The translations under genes were made by a program, and so were the position numbers. A stretch of 64,000 nt of DNA. Origin: Piezodorus guildinii. Lineage: Eukaryota > Arthropoda > Insecta > Hemiptera > Pentatomidae. This document shows positions 34,258-46,317 of the stretch, piece by piece; the stretch's first letter is position 1, and the number at the start of each line of letters is the position of its first letter. The notes below the pieces were generated by a model. That model saw only the letters and a program-made list of their open reading frames with translations, had not been told where the DNA came from and did not search any database. The stretch is from the NCBI GenBank assembly GCA_023052935.1, contig CM041292.1, forward strand, positions 28,779,454 through 28,843,453. Reading direction: 5' to 3'.

Positions 34258-34500
34258 TAATTAACCGGGTTTTTCTCCCAATTTTTGGGAAACCCAATAC
34301 AAAAAGGTAATCACAACAGAAAGATCAATCTACTCGAGGGCAAACCATGGCTTAGTAAGCAACGAAAGTAAAAGTAATGTAAGTATAAGTAATGAAATAA
34401 ATTAATATTCTTCTGAGCATTGGGTTTGAACCCGGGACTCGCAGAACAGAAGTCAAGTGCTATATCCACTATACTATACTGCTCGGTCAGCAAGCAAACT
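34258..34500 (-). mobile_element. tRNA-derived SINE family A (copy 2)
   Basis: The minus-strand head has a GGGTTCAAACCC B box near 34422-34434 and a degraded A box near 34465-34480. The body includes the CCCAAAAATTGGGAGAAA segment common to the family. Confidence 0.65.
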
Positions 34501-34544
34501 GTCAAAAAAAAAAAAAAAAATGATTGTGGTTGATTCCTTTTACC

Positions 34545-34985
34545 TTTTACTTACCTAAATAAAAAATATGTATAAGCAATAGAGAATATTGAGATAGTGA
34601 ATATTTTAGAATACCAGTTTTCTACGGAGTTGAGCCCAGCAAAATGGTACACACACCATAAGCGTTATGTCTCACTTGAAATGGGTAAAATCATATTTGC
34701 CTTAGATTTTACAGCAACTTTTTCGCTTAAACCGGCATACCAGAAGTGCATCGTTATTACTTAATAACGAGTTGCATTTCACACCTTTTTACAATTGTAT
34801 CCAAAAATATTTTTATAAAACTCCCAATTTTCATGTAAAATAAAATGTGACTCATATGTTAGATTTCATTCAGTTATTTATCCTAATTTATACACTTTGA
34901 TAGGGCAAAAAACCGAAATATCAAAATTTTCTTACCTGGAAATGCAGTAGATTATTTATTTTTTTAAATTATTCTAAATTTCTTC
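34545..34985 (+). mobile_element. helentron-like repeat family H (copy 5, diverged)
   Basis: CTTTTACTTACC near the start, then CCAGTTTTCTACGGAG, TTTTACAGCAACTTTTTCGC and CATACCAGAAG landmarks. Strongly diverged, and its 3' half is absent. Confidence 0.5.
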
Positions 34986-35488
34986 TTGTTACTGCTGATA
35001 AGAAATGCGTGAATATGAAGTATAAATTAGTATAATAATTAATAAAGAAAGATAATATATTTTCCAGGTTATTATTATCAGGATAGGAATAACGATTCGT
35101 AATAAGCTGATGGATAGTCGAAGATTTAAAAAAACAATATGGTCGGAGTTATTCAGAACTCTCTCAAATCCCATTTACTAAGTTTGTAAATATCTGATAT
35201 TAGTAATTTCCAATATTGATTTTATTAATATTAATTCTTTTAGCTAAGCATTTAGTTCGGCTTTCTCCCCAAATTTTTTTTTCATTGGCAGAGCAAGATA
35301 AAATATACAAAACGGAATAGTGAAACATATATTTAAAGAGAAATGAATTGAATTATGTGAACAAGAAACTAATGTTATTTTCAATCAATTTTAGTGGATA
35401 AGTTCGAATTTCCGAAAGATATGTAGATGGAATTAAAGATCATGTTGATGGGTTGGGAAATATACATTTTAGGTCTTTATATATATAT

Positions 35489-35522
<34 letters not shown>

Positions 35523-35619
35523 AATTGTAACAAAAATTTTCGTAAGAATAAAAAAATTGATTATCGTCTTTGGACCAGATTCAGAAGAGTGAAGTTATGT
35601 AGACTAGACTAAATAAATT
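34986..35619. other. gene-free stretch with a (TA)n array
   Basis: Broken (TA)n at 35478-35522. No gene recognised. Confidence 0.5.
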
Positions 35620-36078
35620 CTACATAGGGCCCTTAAAATGTAAAAAGTGCATGCAGCTCCCCTAGAAATATTTTTAAGTAAATACAAATGTACCTTACAA
35701 TACCTTCGGGTAATAAAAGGTCAAATCTCCTGCATTAGATATTGTAAATTTTGTATTTGTTAATAATAATAAAATCAGAGGTAAATAATAATAAAACTTT
35801 GATTCTGGGGTCACCTGTGGTTTAGTATGGATGCTAGGTTCAAACATGGAAGGTGGTCCTAGAATCTTTTTCAAGGAAGTAAAAAAATCCATGATAATTC
35901 ATTCCTAGTGAGGATCATACGCGAAATATTAGTCCCGACCCACTCTGACGTCAGAAACTCGTCAAATAAACCTGAATAGAAAAGATTTAGGACTCCTACT
36001 GTAGCATCAACCGATACATCCCAGCAGCATTAATTGAAGTTCAATGAATAAACATAATGCAATTTTAATTTAAACAAA
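35620..36078 (+). mobile_element. LINE 3' tail followed by SINE family B (copy 3)
   Basis: 35620-35790 resembles the LINE 3' end at 37370-37480 (TACCTTCGGGTAATAAAAGG versus TACCTCCGGGTAACAGAAGG). 35813-36078 is a diverged plus-strand SINE-B: GGGGTCACCTGTGG head, AGGTTCAAACATGG B box, and the GGACTCCTACTGTAGCATCA end. Confidence 0.6.
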
Positions 36079-36339
36079 CAAAAACCTTTGATTCTCATAC
36101 AATACAAATAATAAGCAAATGGAAAATCAAAATTAGTAAAAACTTTTTTATCTGTAGTTTCACCTGTTTCTTCTTTCTATTTTTTTGTAAGGGCTTTGCC
36201 GCAAAAAAAAAAAAAATAAAAAAAATAATTGATTTAGATATGAAGGTATAATTTTCAGAAATCCCTTTTTGTAATATACATACGATAACTTAAAACGCTC
36301 CCGACACTTTCATGTTTTAGTGTTCCTGTTAAAAGTTAC

Positions 36340-36800
36340 ATAAAAAAAAATTTGCTCTTTTATCCTTTAGTCAGTCATCAATCAAATTCGTCCAACTTAT
36401 ATATTTAGCAGTCCTTCATCAATTTCATTAAGATATCTGATTAATATTAATGGTAATTTAGAGGAAGAAAATTTAAAATATCAATATTTAAGCCTTTTCA
36501 GGCTATTTCAGTCATAACGAAACCTACATGATATTAAAACCCGTTAAGTTTTACATTAATATAGCGAGTTCGATTAAAATCGTTAGAGCCGTTTTTGAGA
36601 AAGTCGTTAATAGGTGCAAAATGCATGGTATAATAAGAGGCTCTTCTGGTTAGCTGATTTTAATGAAAAAGTTGCTGTAACATCCCGGGCGTATAGACTT
36701 ACCACACACACACACGCACACAGCCATTTTGTCATTTGGACTCAAAAGACCTTAAAACGTGTATTTCTGTGGAATAATGGAATTCAGTTTGGGTAGTTGT
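36340..36800 (-). mobile_element. helentron-like repeat family H (copy 6)
   Basis: Reverse orientation: GAGCCGTTTTTGAGAAAGTCG, GTGCAAAATGCATGGTATAA, GGCTCTTCTGGTTAGC, ACCACACACACACACG, then AAAACGTGTATTTCTGTGGA. The terminal hairpin is missing. Confidence 0.65.
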
Positions 36801-36929
36801 TTAGTCATTACTCTTTCGATTATATGACAATCATGACTCAGGGGTATTCCGTACCTCCACAACGACTCAAACTGGCCAGGAGAAAGGGCTATAGACTTAA
36901 TCATCTACTCACGTCACTTCAGCTGTCAC

Positions 36930-37500
36930 TGAGGCTGAAACTACAGATCTAAAGGCTATAATACGTCCGACTAAGCTCTATGGTGCGCCCTTGATGCGGC
37001 ATCTGTTTAAGTCCACTCTCAAACAATTACAGACGTTCCAGAACTCCATCCTTCGGCGGATTGTCAGGTACCAACTTACAGAGGGCCAAAAACCATATCC
37101 TTCATTAGGAGTTAGTATTGCCAACAGTGCCTGAATATATCAGCCGGAGGCAATTTAAATTTTTTGATGGGCTGAAGGCCTGTGCTAATCCATTATTTTC
37201 TGATATCACCCCACCACCCAAGCCTGGGAGGTGGCAAGGATCACTACCGCTCGTTGACGTTGTCGCCGAGGGAAGGAGTTCGGACTATGTCTGAACTCAA
37301 TTTATTGCCAAAACCCTGAAGAATGGTCCCTCCCATTTTGCAATGGATAAATAAAGGCATAGAAGAAGCCCTTGAAAGATTACTAGTGCATCCAGCGCCT
37401 ATAGCAATCCTCTTTAGAATACCTCCGGGTAACAGAAGGACAAAATGTGACATCTATACATATTACATTTGTATTTGTATTTTGTTTGAAAATAAAACCA
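36930..37500 (+). pseudogene. LINE RT thumb and 3' end relic
   Basis: The plus strand reads LKAIIRPTKLYGAPLMRH...LKQLQTFQNSILRRIV, matching the LYKTxIRPxxxYGxxxWG...KSxLxxLQxxQNxxLRxI thumb segment of many LINE RTs, followed by degenerate coding with many stops and a T/A-rich 3' end. It differs from the Jockey copy at 27079-31768, so it is a second LINE family. Confidence 0.6.
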
Positions 37501-38411
37501 GAAAATTAAGTAAGAAAAAAAGAGTAAAGAGTAAAGTAAAGTAAGAAAGTAAGAGAAACAAAAAATAAAAAATAAAATAATAAATAATGGAATTCAAAAA
37601 TTTTTACGACCGCAATTAATTTCATATATAGGTAAGTAAAAGTTAGGATTGATAACATCTAGAAACAATAATATTTCTTCAATAGTGTTATAACAAAGAT
37701 TGCAATAATTTACCATGCATATTACATTTGCATGTACAACTTTTAATATATTGAAATTTGATTTTTTTTTATATACCTTCCATATTCAGCATTAATGACA
37801 GGTCAATATTAATTAAAACATTTTCTACTTTTATTTTATAAATAAAAATTCGAAACTTCGAAATATGTTATAATTCTAATAAATACATGTTTTTATTTAA
37901 AAAAGGGAATAGTTCTACATTTATTTATTTAAAAAAAAATACATTTAATCATAATAAATAAGTTTCTAAATATTGATTGTTATTTTAATCATGTAGTAAG
38001 AAAATATTTTTTTTTTTTAAAGATCAAAAATATGCTCTCGATTTGTTATAAACAACCCTACAATTTCTTTAATTAATCTGCTTTGTTATCATCAGTAGTT
38101 TTAATGTTTTATCTTTAATACATTTAATGTACATGTTTATTTCACAGTTTTTATATTTTCCTTGGATGCATGTATTTTGAAAATATCACGAGCATATCCG
38201 TAAAATCTTGTTAGTGTTAGGATATTATTTTGGTATTTACTAGAATCTTTCTGGTATATCATCTATATCAGAACCGAATCTATTTAAGACCATCGTTTCC
38301 TTATAGATATGCTTTCAGTATACAAATGCATCGAAGTAAAGGGTCAACTCCTACAGCTTTCGATAATTGATCCTGTTTCTGAAGATGTCCCCATGAGAAG
38401 ACTTGTCGGGG
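37501..38411. other. gene-free upstream region of cuticle gene 3
   Basis: AT-rich DNA with poly-T/A runs. No gene recognised. The ~150 bases before the promoter are less AT-rich and may hold regulatory sites. Confidence 0.45.
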
Positions 38412-38462
38412 TGTTGCAAACACTTCGGTATATAACGTCCATCGGGTGTCAGTTCCTTCAGT
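38412..38462 (+). promoter_or_regulatory. core promoter of cuticle gene 3
   Basis: TGTTGCAAAC at 38412-38421, TATATAA at 38429-38435 (again a 7-base gap). TCAGT occurs at 38449-38453 and 38458-38462; the second lies ~31 bases from the first TATA base and is the better start site. Confidence 0.82.
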
Positions 38463-38491
38463 CTCCATCCCTCAACCATCCCAGCAGCATC

Positions 38492-38547
38492 ATGGTCGCA
38501 AAGGTAAAGAAGATACAATTATATCCATAGTTCATTTATTTTTAAAA

Positions 38548-38621
<74 letters not shown>

Positions 38622-39807
38622 GAGAGAGAGAGAGAGAGAATTATTATTTATAATAACAAATGATATTAGATCTAAATAAAACACCAAAAATTGTTTGGGA
38701 TCACTTGTAGCTGGATGGCTAGCGTAACAGTCTCCCATGCTAAAGGTCACGGGTTCAAACCCGCAGGTAGTTCTAGGATTTTTTAATGGGAGTAAAAAGT
38801 CCTTAGTTACACCGTCCTTCGGAGGGGACGTTAAAAGGTGGTCCCGAGCCTGTGCGATGTCAGGTACTCGTTAAAGATCCCTATCCTAATAAAACCTGGA
38901 TAGGCAAAATTTAGGACTCCCACTGTAGCATCGTCCGATTAGCCTTAGTAGCATAAAGTGACGTTAAATAAATAAACAATAAACAAACCAAAAATTGTAA
39001 CATATTCGTAAGCAACAGTCAAACTAACCTCCCTGTTCTTAGACAATTTTATTTTCCTAGTCATATTTAATTTGATATATCGCTATACCAGTGTCGTCCG
39101 ATTCAGAGATACATCGAGTATAATATTAGAAGAACATACTTAGCAACGAAGAAAAACAAGTATCCATAATAATGGTAGAATACTTTAATAGAAAATAATT
39201 TAATATGTTGACGTCAATGACCTAGTAGTTAAAGGCAGATTTAAATAACAAAAAAAAAAAAAAAAAAAAAAAAAAATACTACAAAAATGTTTTTATTTTC
39301 TTTGGAATTTTTTGGAAGCCCATTTTTTGACATAAATATATTGTATTTTCCGTGGACTATTTCATTAAATAACTCATATTAGTATAATACTCTAAATGAT
39401 ATTAAAATTTCTGCCTCCAGGTCATCTTAATTGTCTTAGCTCTAGTAAATAGCATATATCAATGTGTATTTTAATATATATATTTTTTTTAGTACGTCAT
39501 CGTCTTGGCCGCAGTGGTCGCCGTAGCATACGGCCAGATCCTGGCTCACGCTCCAATCGACGAGTACGACCCACACCCATCCTACTCCTTCTCCTACTCC
39601 GTCAACGACGCTCTGACCGGAGACTCCAAGGGACAGTCTGAAACCCGTGACGGAGACCTCGTCCAGGGAACTTACTCCGTCGCCGAACCGGACGGTTCCA
39701 TCAGGACCGTAGACTACACCGCTGACCCCATCAACGGATTCAACGCTAACGTGCACAAGGACGCTCCAGCCGCCCACGCCGCACCTGTCGCTCCAATCTA
39801 CGGATAG
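38492..39807 (+). CDS. RR-2 cuticular protein, gene 3 (2 coding exons)
   Basis: Coding exons 38492-38503 (MVAK) and 39493-39807, with a 989-base intron (GTAAAG at 38504, AG at 39491-39492). The 108-residue product has signal peptide [18 protein letters not shown], an RR-2 domain at about 34-92 ([41 protein letters not shown]) and the tail [20 protein letters not shown] secreted chitin-binding cuticle protein by family knowledge. It ends TAG where genes 1 and 2 end TAA, and its tail (ANVHKD) is closer to gene 4 than to genes 1 and 2. The intron contains a (TA)n/(AG)n microsatellite and a SINE-B with clean target duplications. Confidence 0.93.
38553..38639. repeat. (TA)n then (AG)n compound microsatellite in gene 3 intron
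   Basis: TA dinucleotides 38553-38615 followed by AG dinucleotides 38619-38639, beginning ~50 bases after the splice donor. Confidence 0.9.
38683..38998 (+). mobile_element. tRNA-derived SINE family B (copy 4, best preserved)
   Basis: The SINE body 38695-38986 lies between 12-bp target duplications ACCAAAAATTGT (38683-38694 and 38987-38998). The head GGGATCACTTGTAGCTGGAT contains the A box, and CGGGTTCAAACCCG (38750-38763) contains the B box. The tail is (AATAAACA)n. It sits in the gene 3 intron in the sense direction. Confidence 0.9.
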
Positions 39808-39831
39808 ATCTCAATGGAAAATATTTTTGTA

Positions 39832-39837
39832 AATAAA
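39832..39837 (+). terminator. poly(A) signal of cuticle gene 3
   Basis: AATAAA 25 bases after the stop codon, in TTTTTGTAAATAAATAA. Confidence 0.8.
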
Positions 39838-40301
39838 TAATTTTTAATCAACATATGTTTATAATCGTTATAAAAACCATACAACCTTTTAAATTTTTCA
39901 ATACACCAATTAACCTAACAATTTTGATAACGATAAAAAAAAAAAAATATATTCACCATTGCCGACCGTTTTCAGCTCCTTTAACACATACGAGACAAAC
40001 TATCTAACCTTTTACTTAACCACAAAAGGCTCATTTACATGACTACCATAAGACCGATATGGTCGATACTTGAGAGTAAAACAGGGTGCTTTACTAAACT
40101 ATCAAATTCTATAATAACCTAAGACACTTCGTAAAATCCGCAATCCTTCTTAATTGATCGATAATAAACTTGTCCATAACACTTAAATATTCCGGTTTAG
40201 CTATTCAAGAAATAATCACAGTATATGGTATGCCATCAGGAATATCCTTAGTAGAACTATTTTTCGTAGCATATATCCATTCACTGTCCTAAAGCTGGTC
40301 C

Positions 40302-40628
40302 AAAAAAAAAAAAAAAAAAAAAACCTGTACCACTACAACCCATGAAGGGTCTTGCTCTGAGTACATATAGAGATTAGTACTGTTTCTAGGCCAACGGCAG
40401 TGCAATGAGGTGATTAGGCCTTAATCGTGCCCGGCCGCCAGGTTTTTCCCCAATTATTTTGGGTACCCACTTTAAAGAGGCTGTTTCTGCTCCAGGAGGG
40501 TCTCCACAAACTAGGGTTGCCCCCCGACTGAATTAAAAGAATAAATAATATTCTGCCATAGCCGGGATTCGAACCCAGGCCCCGGAGCACAGCAGACTAG
40601 CGCTCTATCTACTAGACCACGTCGCTCC
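40302..40628 (-). mobile_element. tRNA-derived SINE family A (copy 3, complete)
   Basis: On the minus strand the A box is TGGTCTAGTAG (40619-40609) and the B box GGTTCGAATCC (40575-40565), followed by the family body. The RNA 3' end would lie at 40302-40323 and be a run of U (A run on the plus strand). The head resembles a tRNA with an anticodon arm that no longer folds. Confidence 0.85.
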
Positions 40629-41639
40629 CTGGTCCAAAAAGTGTAATAATTTTTTTATTTTTTTAGGAATTTTATTACAAATATGTTATTTATGTATATA
40701 CACTGGCCGAAAATGTATATTTCACAATCTATGAAAAAAACCAAATCTCTCGATATCTTCTTTTTTTACAAATATCAAAAGTGATTTCTGAAGGCTAAAG
40801 ACCAATTTTGTCAAAATCATACTAAAATACAATATTTTACGTCCTATGTGACAGACGCCATAATCAACAAATTATCACACGCTTAAAAAAATTATAATAA
40901 CATCTAATGAGTTTGAACGCGCAACCTTTGGCTAAGAAGGCTGTTATACTAGCTAGAATAATAATGATAAACTATTGAGTAATAATTTCCTTTTTTTCTC
41001 CCATCGGATTCAATGCTTAACAAAAACCATGTACTTATGTTGACGAGTTTCGTATATTTCCTCTTTGTGCCCAATAAACAGACTATTTATAAAAAATAAA
41101 GTCTATGTTATTGATTGTTAGTTATTCAAACAAATGTATTGTAGTAACGATGATCTTATTAGTTCATAATATAATTTCAACTACTTCCTCTAAAATTCAA
41201 ATATTTTGTACTTATTATGTGATATAGATTGTCTTTTCCTCAATTTCCGATCGAAATAATTAAAATAGAAGTTCGGACATATTTACTGTTTCTCAAAATG
41301 TTGCACAAACTTCCTCTGAGCCCTTAAGCCCTCCTAAAGCCATTACATAAATTATTACTTAATAATGACATAGAGGCAGCACTGCAAACACCCAGAACAA
41401 CTAATTTATGACAGTATGTGGATAATATACTTTGTTTATGCTTTCCTTTATGAAAATTACTGATTTAAACCAAATAATGGAATAAATATTTGAAAAAAAA
41501 TCGAAATAAATATAAATTATTTTATTTATCGAATTTAAAACTGTACTACATAATACAAGCAATAAATAAATTAAGAGACAAATGACATGGAACGGACATG
41601 TAGAGAAACTACCCAATGGTGTCACTCTATTATTATTCA
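40629..41639. other. gene-free stretch with a SINE-B head relic
   Basis: 40905-40962 resembles a minus-strand SINE-B head (GCGTTCAAACTC B box). Otherwise no gene recognised. Confidence 0.5.
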
Positions 41640-41840
41640 AACCCAGGCATTATTTTTTCAGACGGCTCGGAGGATTATCAGGAATCAAAGAGGATGCAAA
41701 GATTGAAACTAGTGGTTAATTGTGGTTATGGAGTTTGTCGTGGAGGAGGTTCGGCCCAAATCAGCCAAATATGAAACATTAATGCCTTTATGTACATTTT
41801 GGATTGTGAGTATTGGATAATTTCATTCTAAATTATCATT
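41640..41840 (-). pseudogene. Jockey-type LINE ORF2 C-terminus scrap
   Basis: Minus-strand SLIPDNPPSRLKK matches the ORF2 end, followed upstream by broken thumb sequence (SQSKMYIKAL). Parallel to 21285-21620 and 47370-47500. Confidence 0.5.
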
Positions 41841-41869
41841 AACCAAAACACTTACTCTTTCTAAACTTT

Positions 41870-42330
41870 TGTAAATCTGTACATACGGGATAGAACTGCG
41901 GGGCTCTGCTAAACCATCAAGCATCCAAAGAATTCAGTCTTTTCGGTCAAAAGTGATGTGGAAAATAGTGGACGTTCCATGTAACAAATGACGTTATACA
42001 TGAAGACATGAACATTCCAACTATTTCTTCCACTGCTACAGAACAATACAACAACTTCCTCCAAAGATCAACATATAACACGAAATACAAACTAAAAGAA
42101 TAAACATACAAACCAATCTACTTACAGAAACATTAAAATGCTCTACGAATTTTTATAGCCCACCCTAACGACTAAGCAGGTGGTGGCCAAGAGATACGCT
42201 AATCTCTTAACGAGCTCTGCTGCCATGAGCCGTTGCTTCAGCAGTTTAAAAATGTGCTCATTGAAAAGGAATTGCATATGACATATTGCAAGTCGAATTT
42301 CTGGTTTGTAATAAATAAATAAAAAATAAA
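41870..42330 (+). pseudogene. Jockey-type LINE 3' end, 5'-truncated
   Basis: The plus strand gives NCGALLNHQASKEFSLF, then NDVIHEDMNIPTISSTATEQYNNFLQRS after frameshifts, equivalent to the end of the LINE ORF2 (HRDLNIPFISDLYQ...). It ends in AATAAATAAATAAAAAATAAA at 42310-42330, a typical 3' tail. Confidence 0.6.
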
Positions 42331-42970
42331 GGATGGGATACGGGAAGAATTTGACGGTTTAGTAGAGTCCCAAAGCTCAACATTGTTGGTCCAGATAGGA
42401 CTTACGGCGGTCATGTCCAGATGGGGCTTCTGTAGTTAAATGAAAGGATTGAGCAACCGTCTAGTAATTGTTGAAAAATCGAAAGCGGCGAGCAGTTTCT
42501 CGGTCGTTTCAGTCTAGTCTTGTGGATTCCTTGGTATATCTTGGTCAAGCAACAAGTTGAATATTATTGAAGAATACTGTAAAACAGGTTTCCACAGACC
42601 GTTCATTTGTCTATTTGGTGGGATTTGTTAAGAGCTTATTTCAGTTCTCCATTTCTGAAAACACACCTAAAGACCACTGATTTGAGATTAAAGGTTTTGG
42701 GAGGTAATAGCTAGATTGTTATCGACCGATAACACACAAGTGTCTTAAGCATACGTAAAAATAAAATGCAAGTATATTTGGTATATACTAGGATGCTGCC
42801 TTGTGGAACACCAGCGGACTGAGTAAAAAGGGATAAATAGCAATTATAGTGATTTATTTTGAAGGATCTGTCGGTGACATAGGACTGGTTGATGTGGGAG
42901 TTTGTTGGAGAGGGGAATTTACAGAGTTTGTAAAGCACTCGTCGGTACCAAACCCTGTCAAAGGCTAGTT
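42330..42970 (-). pseudogene. Jockey-type LINE RT core relic with stop in YADD
   Basis: Minus-strand translation starts AFDRVWY near 42970, then LLYKLCKFPSPTNSHINQSYVTDRSF, SAGVPQGSIL, and the catalytic box as YA-stop-DT. It continues through broken palm and thumb to LWDSTKPSNSSRIPS near 42340. It abuts the plus-strand LINE tail at 41870-42330 tail to tail. Dead by in-frame stops. Confidence 0.7.
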
Positions 42971-44552
42971 AAGTAAATTAAAATAAATTATGAATATTAG
43001 ATTGTAGAAAGAAAAGGTCACCTTCTTTCTTGGAATATTTTATTTTTAAACTTAGCTAAAGAGTAACAAACCGACTTATGATTATTATAAATTAATTAAT
43101 GAATCAGAATAAGCTTTAAAACTCCAATAAATAAAAATATTCTCTTTTCAAAAAAAATTATTTAAGGGCTTCCATTAATTCCAAAAATAATAGCTAGTTT
43201 ATGGTTTTTGTGAATTTTTACTCATGATTAAAATACCTTATCCTCAAAAGAAATTAGGACCATTCTTTGTCAAATGAATCAATGACATGAAATTTTATGT
43301 TTGAGAAATCAATTACGTGTTTATTTGTTTTATGTTTATTCGTTAAACGTCATTTAATGCAACTGTGGCTAATCGGACTATGGTACACTGGGAGTCCTTA
43401 AGTTTGGCAAAACAAGTTTAATTATGAAAGAGGTCTTTAATGAGTACCTGATATCGACCTCATCCTCCGAAGGACAGCATAACCAAATACATTTTAATAA
43501 CTCTAAAATATCATTGGGTCATCCGCCGTCGATTCGACGACTACACCAAAAGTGATGCAATTACATTATATTTATATATTTTTTTCCTAGTACTATTAAT
43601 AAGAATAAATATAATTTCTATAGAATAAAATAAAATATATAATTTCCATTATTTGTTTTAAAATAAGAACTAACTATTTTTTGGCACTTCTTAAATCATA
43701 TATAACTAATAGTTACTATTTGTCTTGCAAAGCACCAGCAAGTGTCGTTCTTTGTCTTGTTACTTTTTCATTCCTGAAAAACTTTTTTGGTTATTTGTTA
43801 GTCAAATAATTTCTTTTCCCTTTTGCAAGTGTTCTACTTCTTTCTTTCTTGTTTCTAATTGGAATATTTTTTTCAAATAGGGATATTTGAAAAAAATGGT
43901 TTCGATGCAATAAGATAACTGGAATACCCATTTTAGCCATTTTTTTTAATAATACAAATATTTGGAAGGTGCGATTTTAAAATATTTATTCCTTTGAAAA
44001 CTCAAAATCGGAATATTTAATTTTAATGCTTTCAATAAATCTGAAATGTACATGTTAAAAGAATTTAATGTCAACATTTCAAGATTACATTTAGTGGATT
44101 ATATTATTTTGAAAAATAATAAAACTCTGAATTCACACCAATTTATTTTATTTATGCGAACACTATATAAGTCCAATTTTAATTTAACTGTATGTCCCTT
44201 TAAAATTTCAGCTAATGATTACTTTTTATTTTTGCATTTTTTTTTTTGTTGTTGTAGCAGTAATCAGTCACTAATGAGGTGTGGAGCCATGTGATGGTTA
44301 CAATATGGGAGTGTTACTAAGTTGAAATGGGTATGGACGTAAACTGACACAGCTTTTCTTTCGTTGGAAGCTGAAACTGGTCTTAGCGTTCAGTCACATT
44401 GATAGAATGTCTAAAATAAACACAGCTGAGGTTCAGGCAGCACTGTGAGCTTATAGGCAGTAAGAAATTAAAGAATGTTAACACTCCAGTAAACCTAATA
44501 TATGATATTAAAAAAAAAAAAAAAAAACATTTTAAAGTGTAATTAGAAGCAT
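42971..44552. other. gene-free stretch with SINE-B copy 5
   Basis: 43318-43560 is a minus-strand SINE-B (TTTATTCGTTAAACGTCATT tail, GTACCTGATATCG, degraded head). The rest, 43561-44552, is AT-rich DNA in which I see no gene. Confidence 0.6.
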
Positions 44553-44558
44553 TTTATT
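44553..44558 (-). terminator. candidate poly(A) signal of cuticle gene 4
   Basis: The minus strand reads AATAAA, 190 bases downstream of the stop. Other AT-rich signals lie closer, so this assignment is tentative. Confidence 0.4.
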
Positions 44559-44747
44559 TTATATTTGAAAAATATTTATAAATTTGTACAAATTCCAGGA
44601 TTTTGATGATTAATATTTATACATACTTCTATATATAATATAAACATTGAATAATATATAATATGGCTGTAAAATTTTATACATATATTCACTAAAATTT
44701 ATGATACATGAGAACTTTACGGGAAGACTAGTTAGAATAATTTAATC

Positions 44748-46255
44748 TTAATGATAGAGAGCTGGGCCGGCGTAACCAAGACCAAGAGGAGCATGGGCAA
44801 TAGTGGCAACTGGAGCGTGAGCGACGGCGACTGGAGCGTGGGCAACGGCAACTGGAGCGGCGTGGGCGGCTGGGGCGTCCTTGTGCACGTTAGCGTTGAA
44901 TCCGTTGATGGGGTCAGCGGTGTAGTCTACGGTCCTGATGGAACCGTCGGGTTCGGCGACGGAGTAAGATCCCTGGACGACATCTCCGTCACGGGTTTCA
45001 GTCTGTCCCTTGGAGTCTCCGGTGGAGGCGTCGTTGACGGAGTAGGAGAAGGAGTAGGATGGGTGTGGGTCGTATTCGTCAGCGACGGCGACGGCTGGAG
45101 CGGCATGGGCGACAGCTACTGGAGCATGGGCGACGGCGACTGGAGCATGGGCCACGGTGGCGATTGGAGCGTGGGCAACAGCCAGGGGAGAAGCATAAGC
45201 AGCACCGGCGAGGTATTGAGGAGCAGCAGAAGCTGCGGAAACTAGGGCTACCAAGGCCAAAATTTTCTGAAAAGAAATAGCATTTATAGGACCCACATCA
45301 TGCTTAGATTTAAAAGTTTTCGAGTTTTCTTTTTCATATTAAAGCTAATAATAAATAATGTAAGACATTTCGTGTAGCCATTGGAACTGTATATCAATCA
45401 AAACGACTGCTTCTAAAACAATAATAATACATCGATTATGTAGCAATATTTTAATTATAAAAGAATGTTTGTTGAAATTTTTCTAAAATCCATATTCTTC
45501 TCTGCCACTGAAGCTACAATATTTATTAAAAAGGCTAAGCCGTACAAAATAATAAGCTTTTAGAAATATAAGGTGATAACTCCAGAATGTAATAAAAATA
45601 TATATTTCTAAACATTTTATATAGAAGAAACTAATATACTTCGATTGGAATTTGTAGCTAATGAGAATTATCAAAAAAATGTCAAGAAATAGGCATTTTT
45701 GAATAATAAAAAAATCCTGGTACACCTTGGCCCATTAGACTTTTTAAGCTGAAAAGATGGACGCCAAACCATCTTAAATAAAATTTAATCTGCAAGTGCA
45801 AGAAAGGAGTCGTTCCTTCAAAACCTACAGCCAAGTTTCATTTCATACAAATATAAACTTATTTGGAGTGTTTTTGGTCATTCAATTTAAAATATCAATA
45901 AATAAAAAACGAGAAATCTTTTTATTATTTGTTCTGTTATCACTGTAGTTGTAATTGAGAAAAAATGAAATTACCATTTATAATATTTTAAAAAAATTAA
46001 AGAGTCATTTATAAAGCACGAATACTTAAAAAACAACTTGACTTTAATGAACAAAAAATAATTTGTAACTATAAATTACTATTAAAATACTAGAAGGATA
46101 TATCTAAAAATGTAAACTACTAATTTATTGTTTTTATCCTTCATATAATTACCCAACCGATCACAATTGTACTTATTTTAAGCAAATATTAATGAAATAG
46201 GTAACATCATAGAATCATTTATATTTTTATGAATCTGAGAGCTTACCACGAACAT
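44748..46255 (-). CDS. RR-2 cuticular protein, gene 4, Ala-rich (2 coding exons)
   Basis: Coding exons on the minus strand are 46255-46247 (MFV) and 45266-44748, with a 980-base intron (GTAAGC after GTG; CTTTTCAG before AAA). The product is 175 residues. Signal peptide [17 protein letters not shown] (1-17) is followed by [14 protein letters not shown] and AVAHAP-type repeats (about 32-63), an RR-2 domain at about 73-131 ([41 protein letters not shown]), then more AVAHAP repeats and [11 protein letters not shown]. Ala/His/Pro repeats flanking RR-2 are common in insect rigid-cuticle proteins. I start at MFV because the upstream in-frame ATG (45296) would read through the intron and spoil the signal peptide. 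The complement strand is also open but has no such features. Confidence 0.93.
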
Positions 46256-46284
46256 GATGATGATGATGGTGCTGGAATTTTGAT

Positions 46285-46317
46285 TCTGATTTGGAGCTAT
46301 GTTGGCTGGGTTTTATA
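46285..46317 (-). promoter_or_regulatory. core promoter of cuticle gene 4
   Basis: The minus strand has CTATAAAAC, with TATAAAA at 46317-46311, and ATCAGA at 46290-46285 about 30 bases downstream as initiator. The position where genes 1-3 carry TGTTGCAAAC holds an unrelated sequence. Confidence 0.75.

Noticed and set aside
40560..40628. Possible tRNA gene on the minus strand
   Set aside because: A and B boxes are good, but the acceptor and anticodon stems do not pair and the sequence continues into a repeated body, so it is the head of SINE-A. The same reasoning applies to 38695-38770 (SINE-B) and 18573-18665 (SINE-D).
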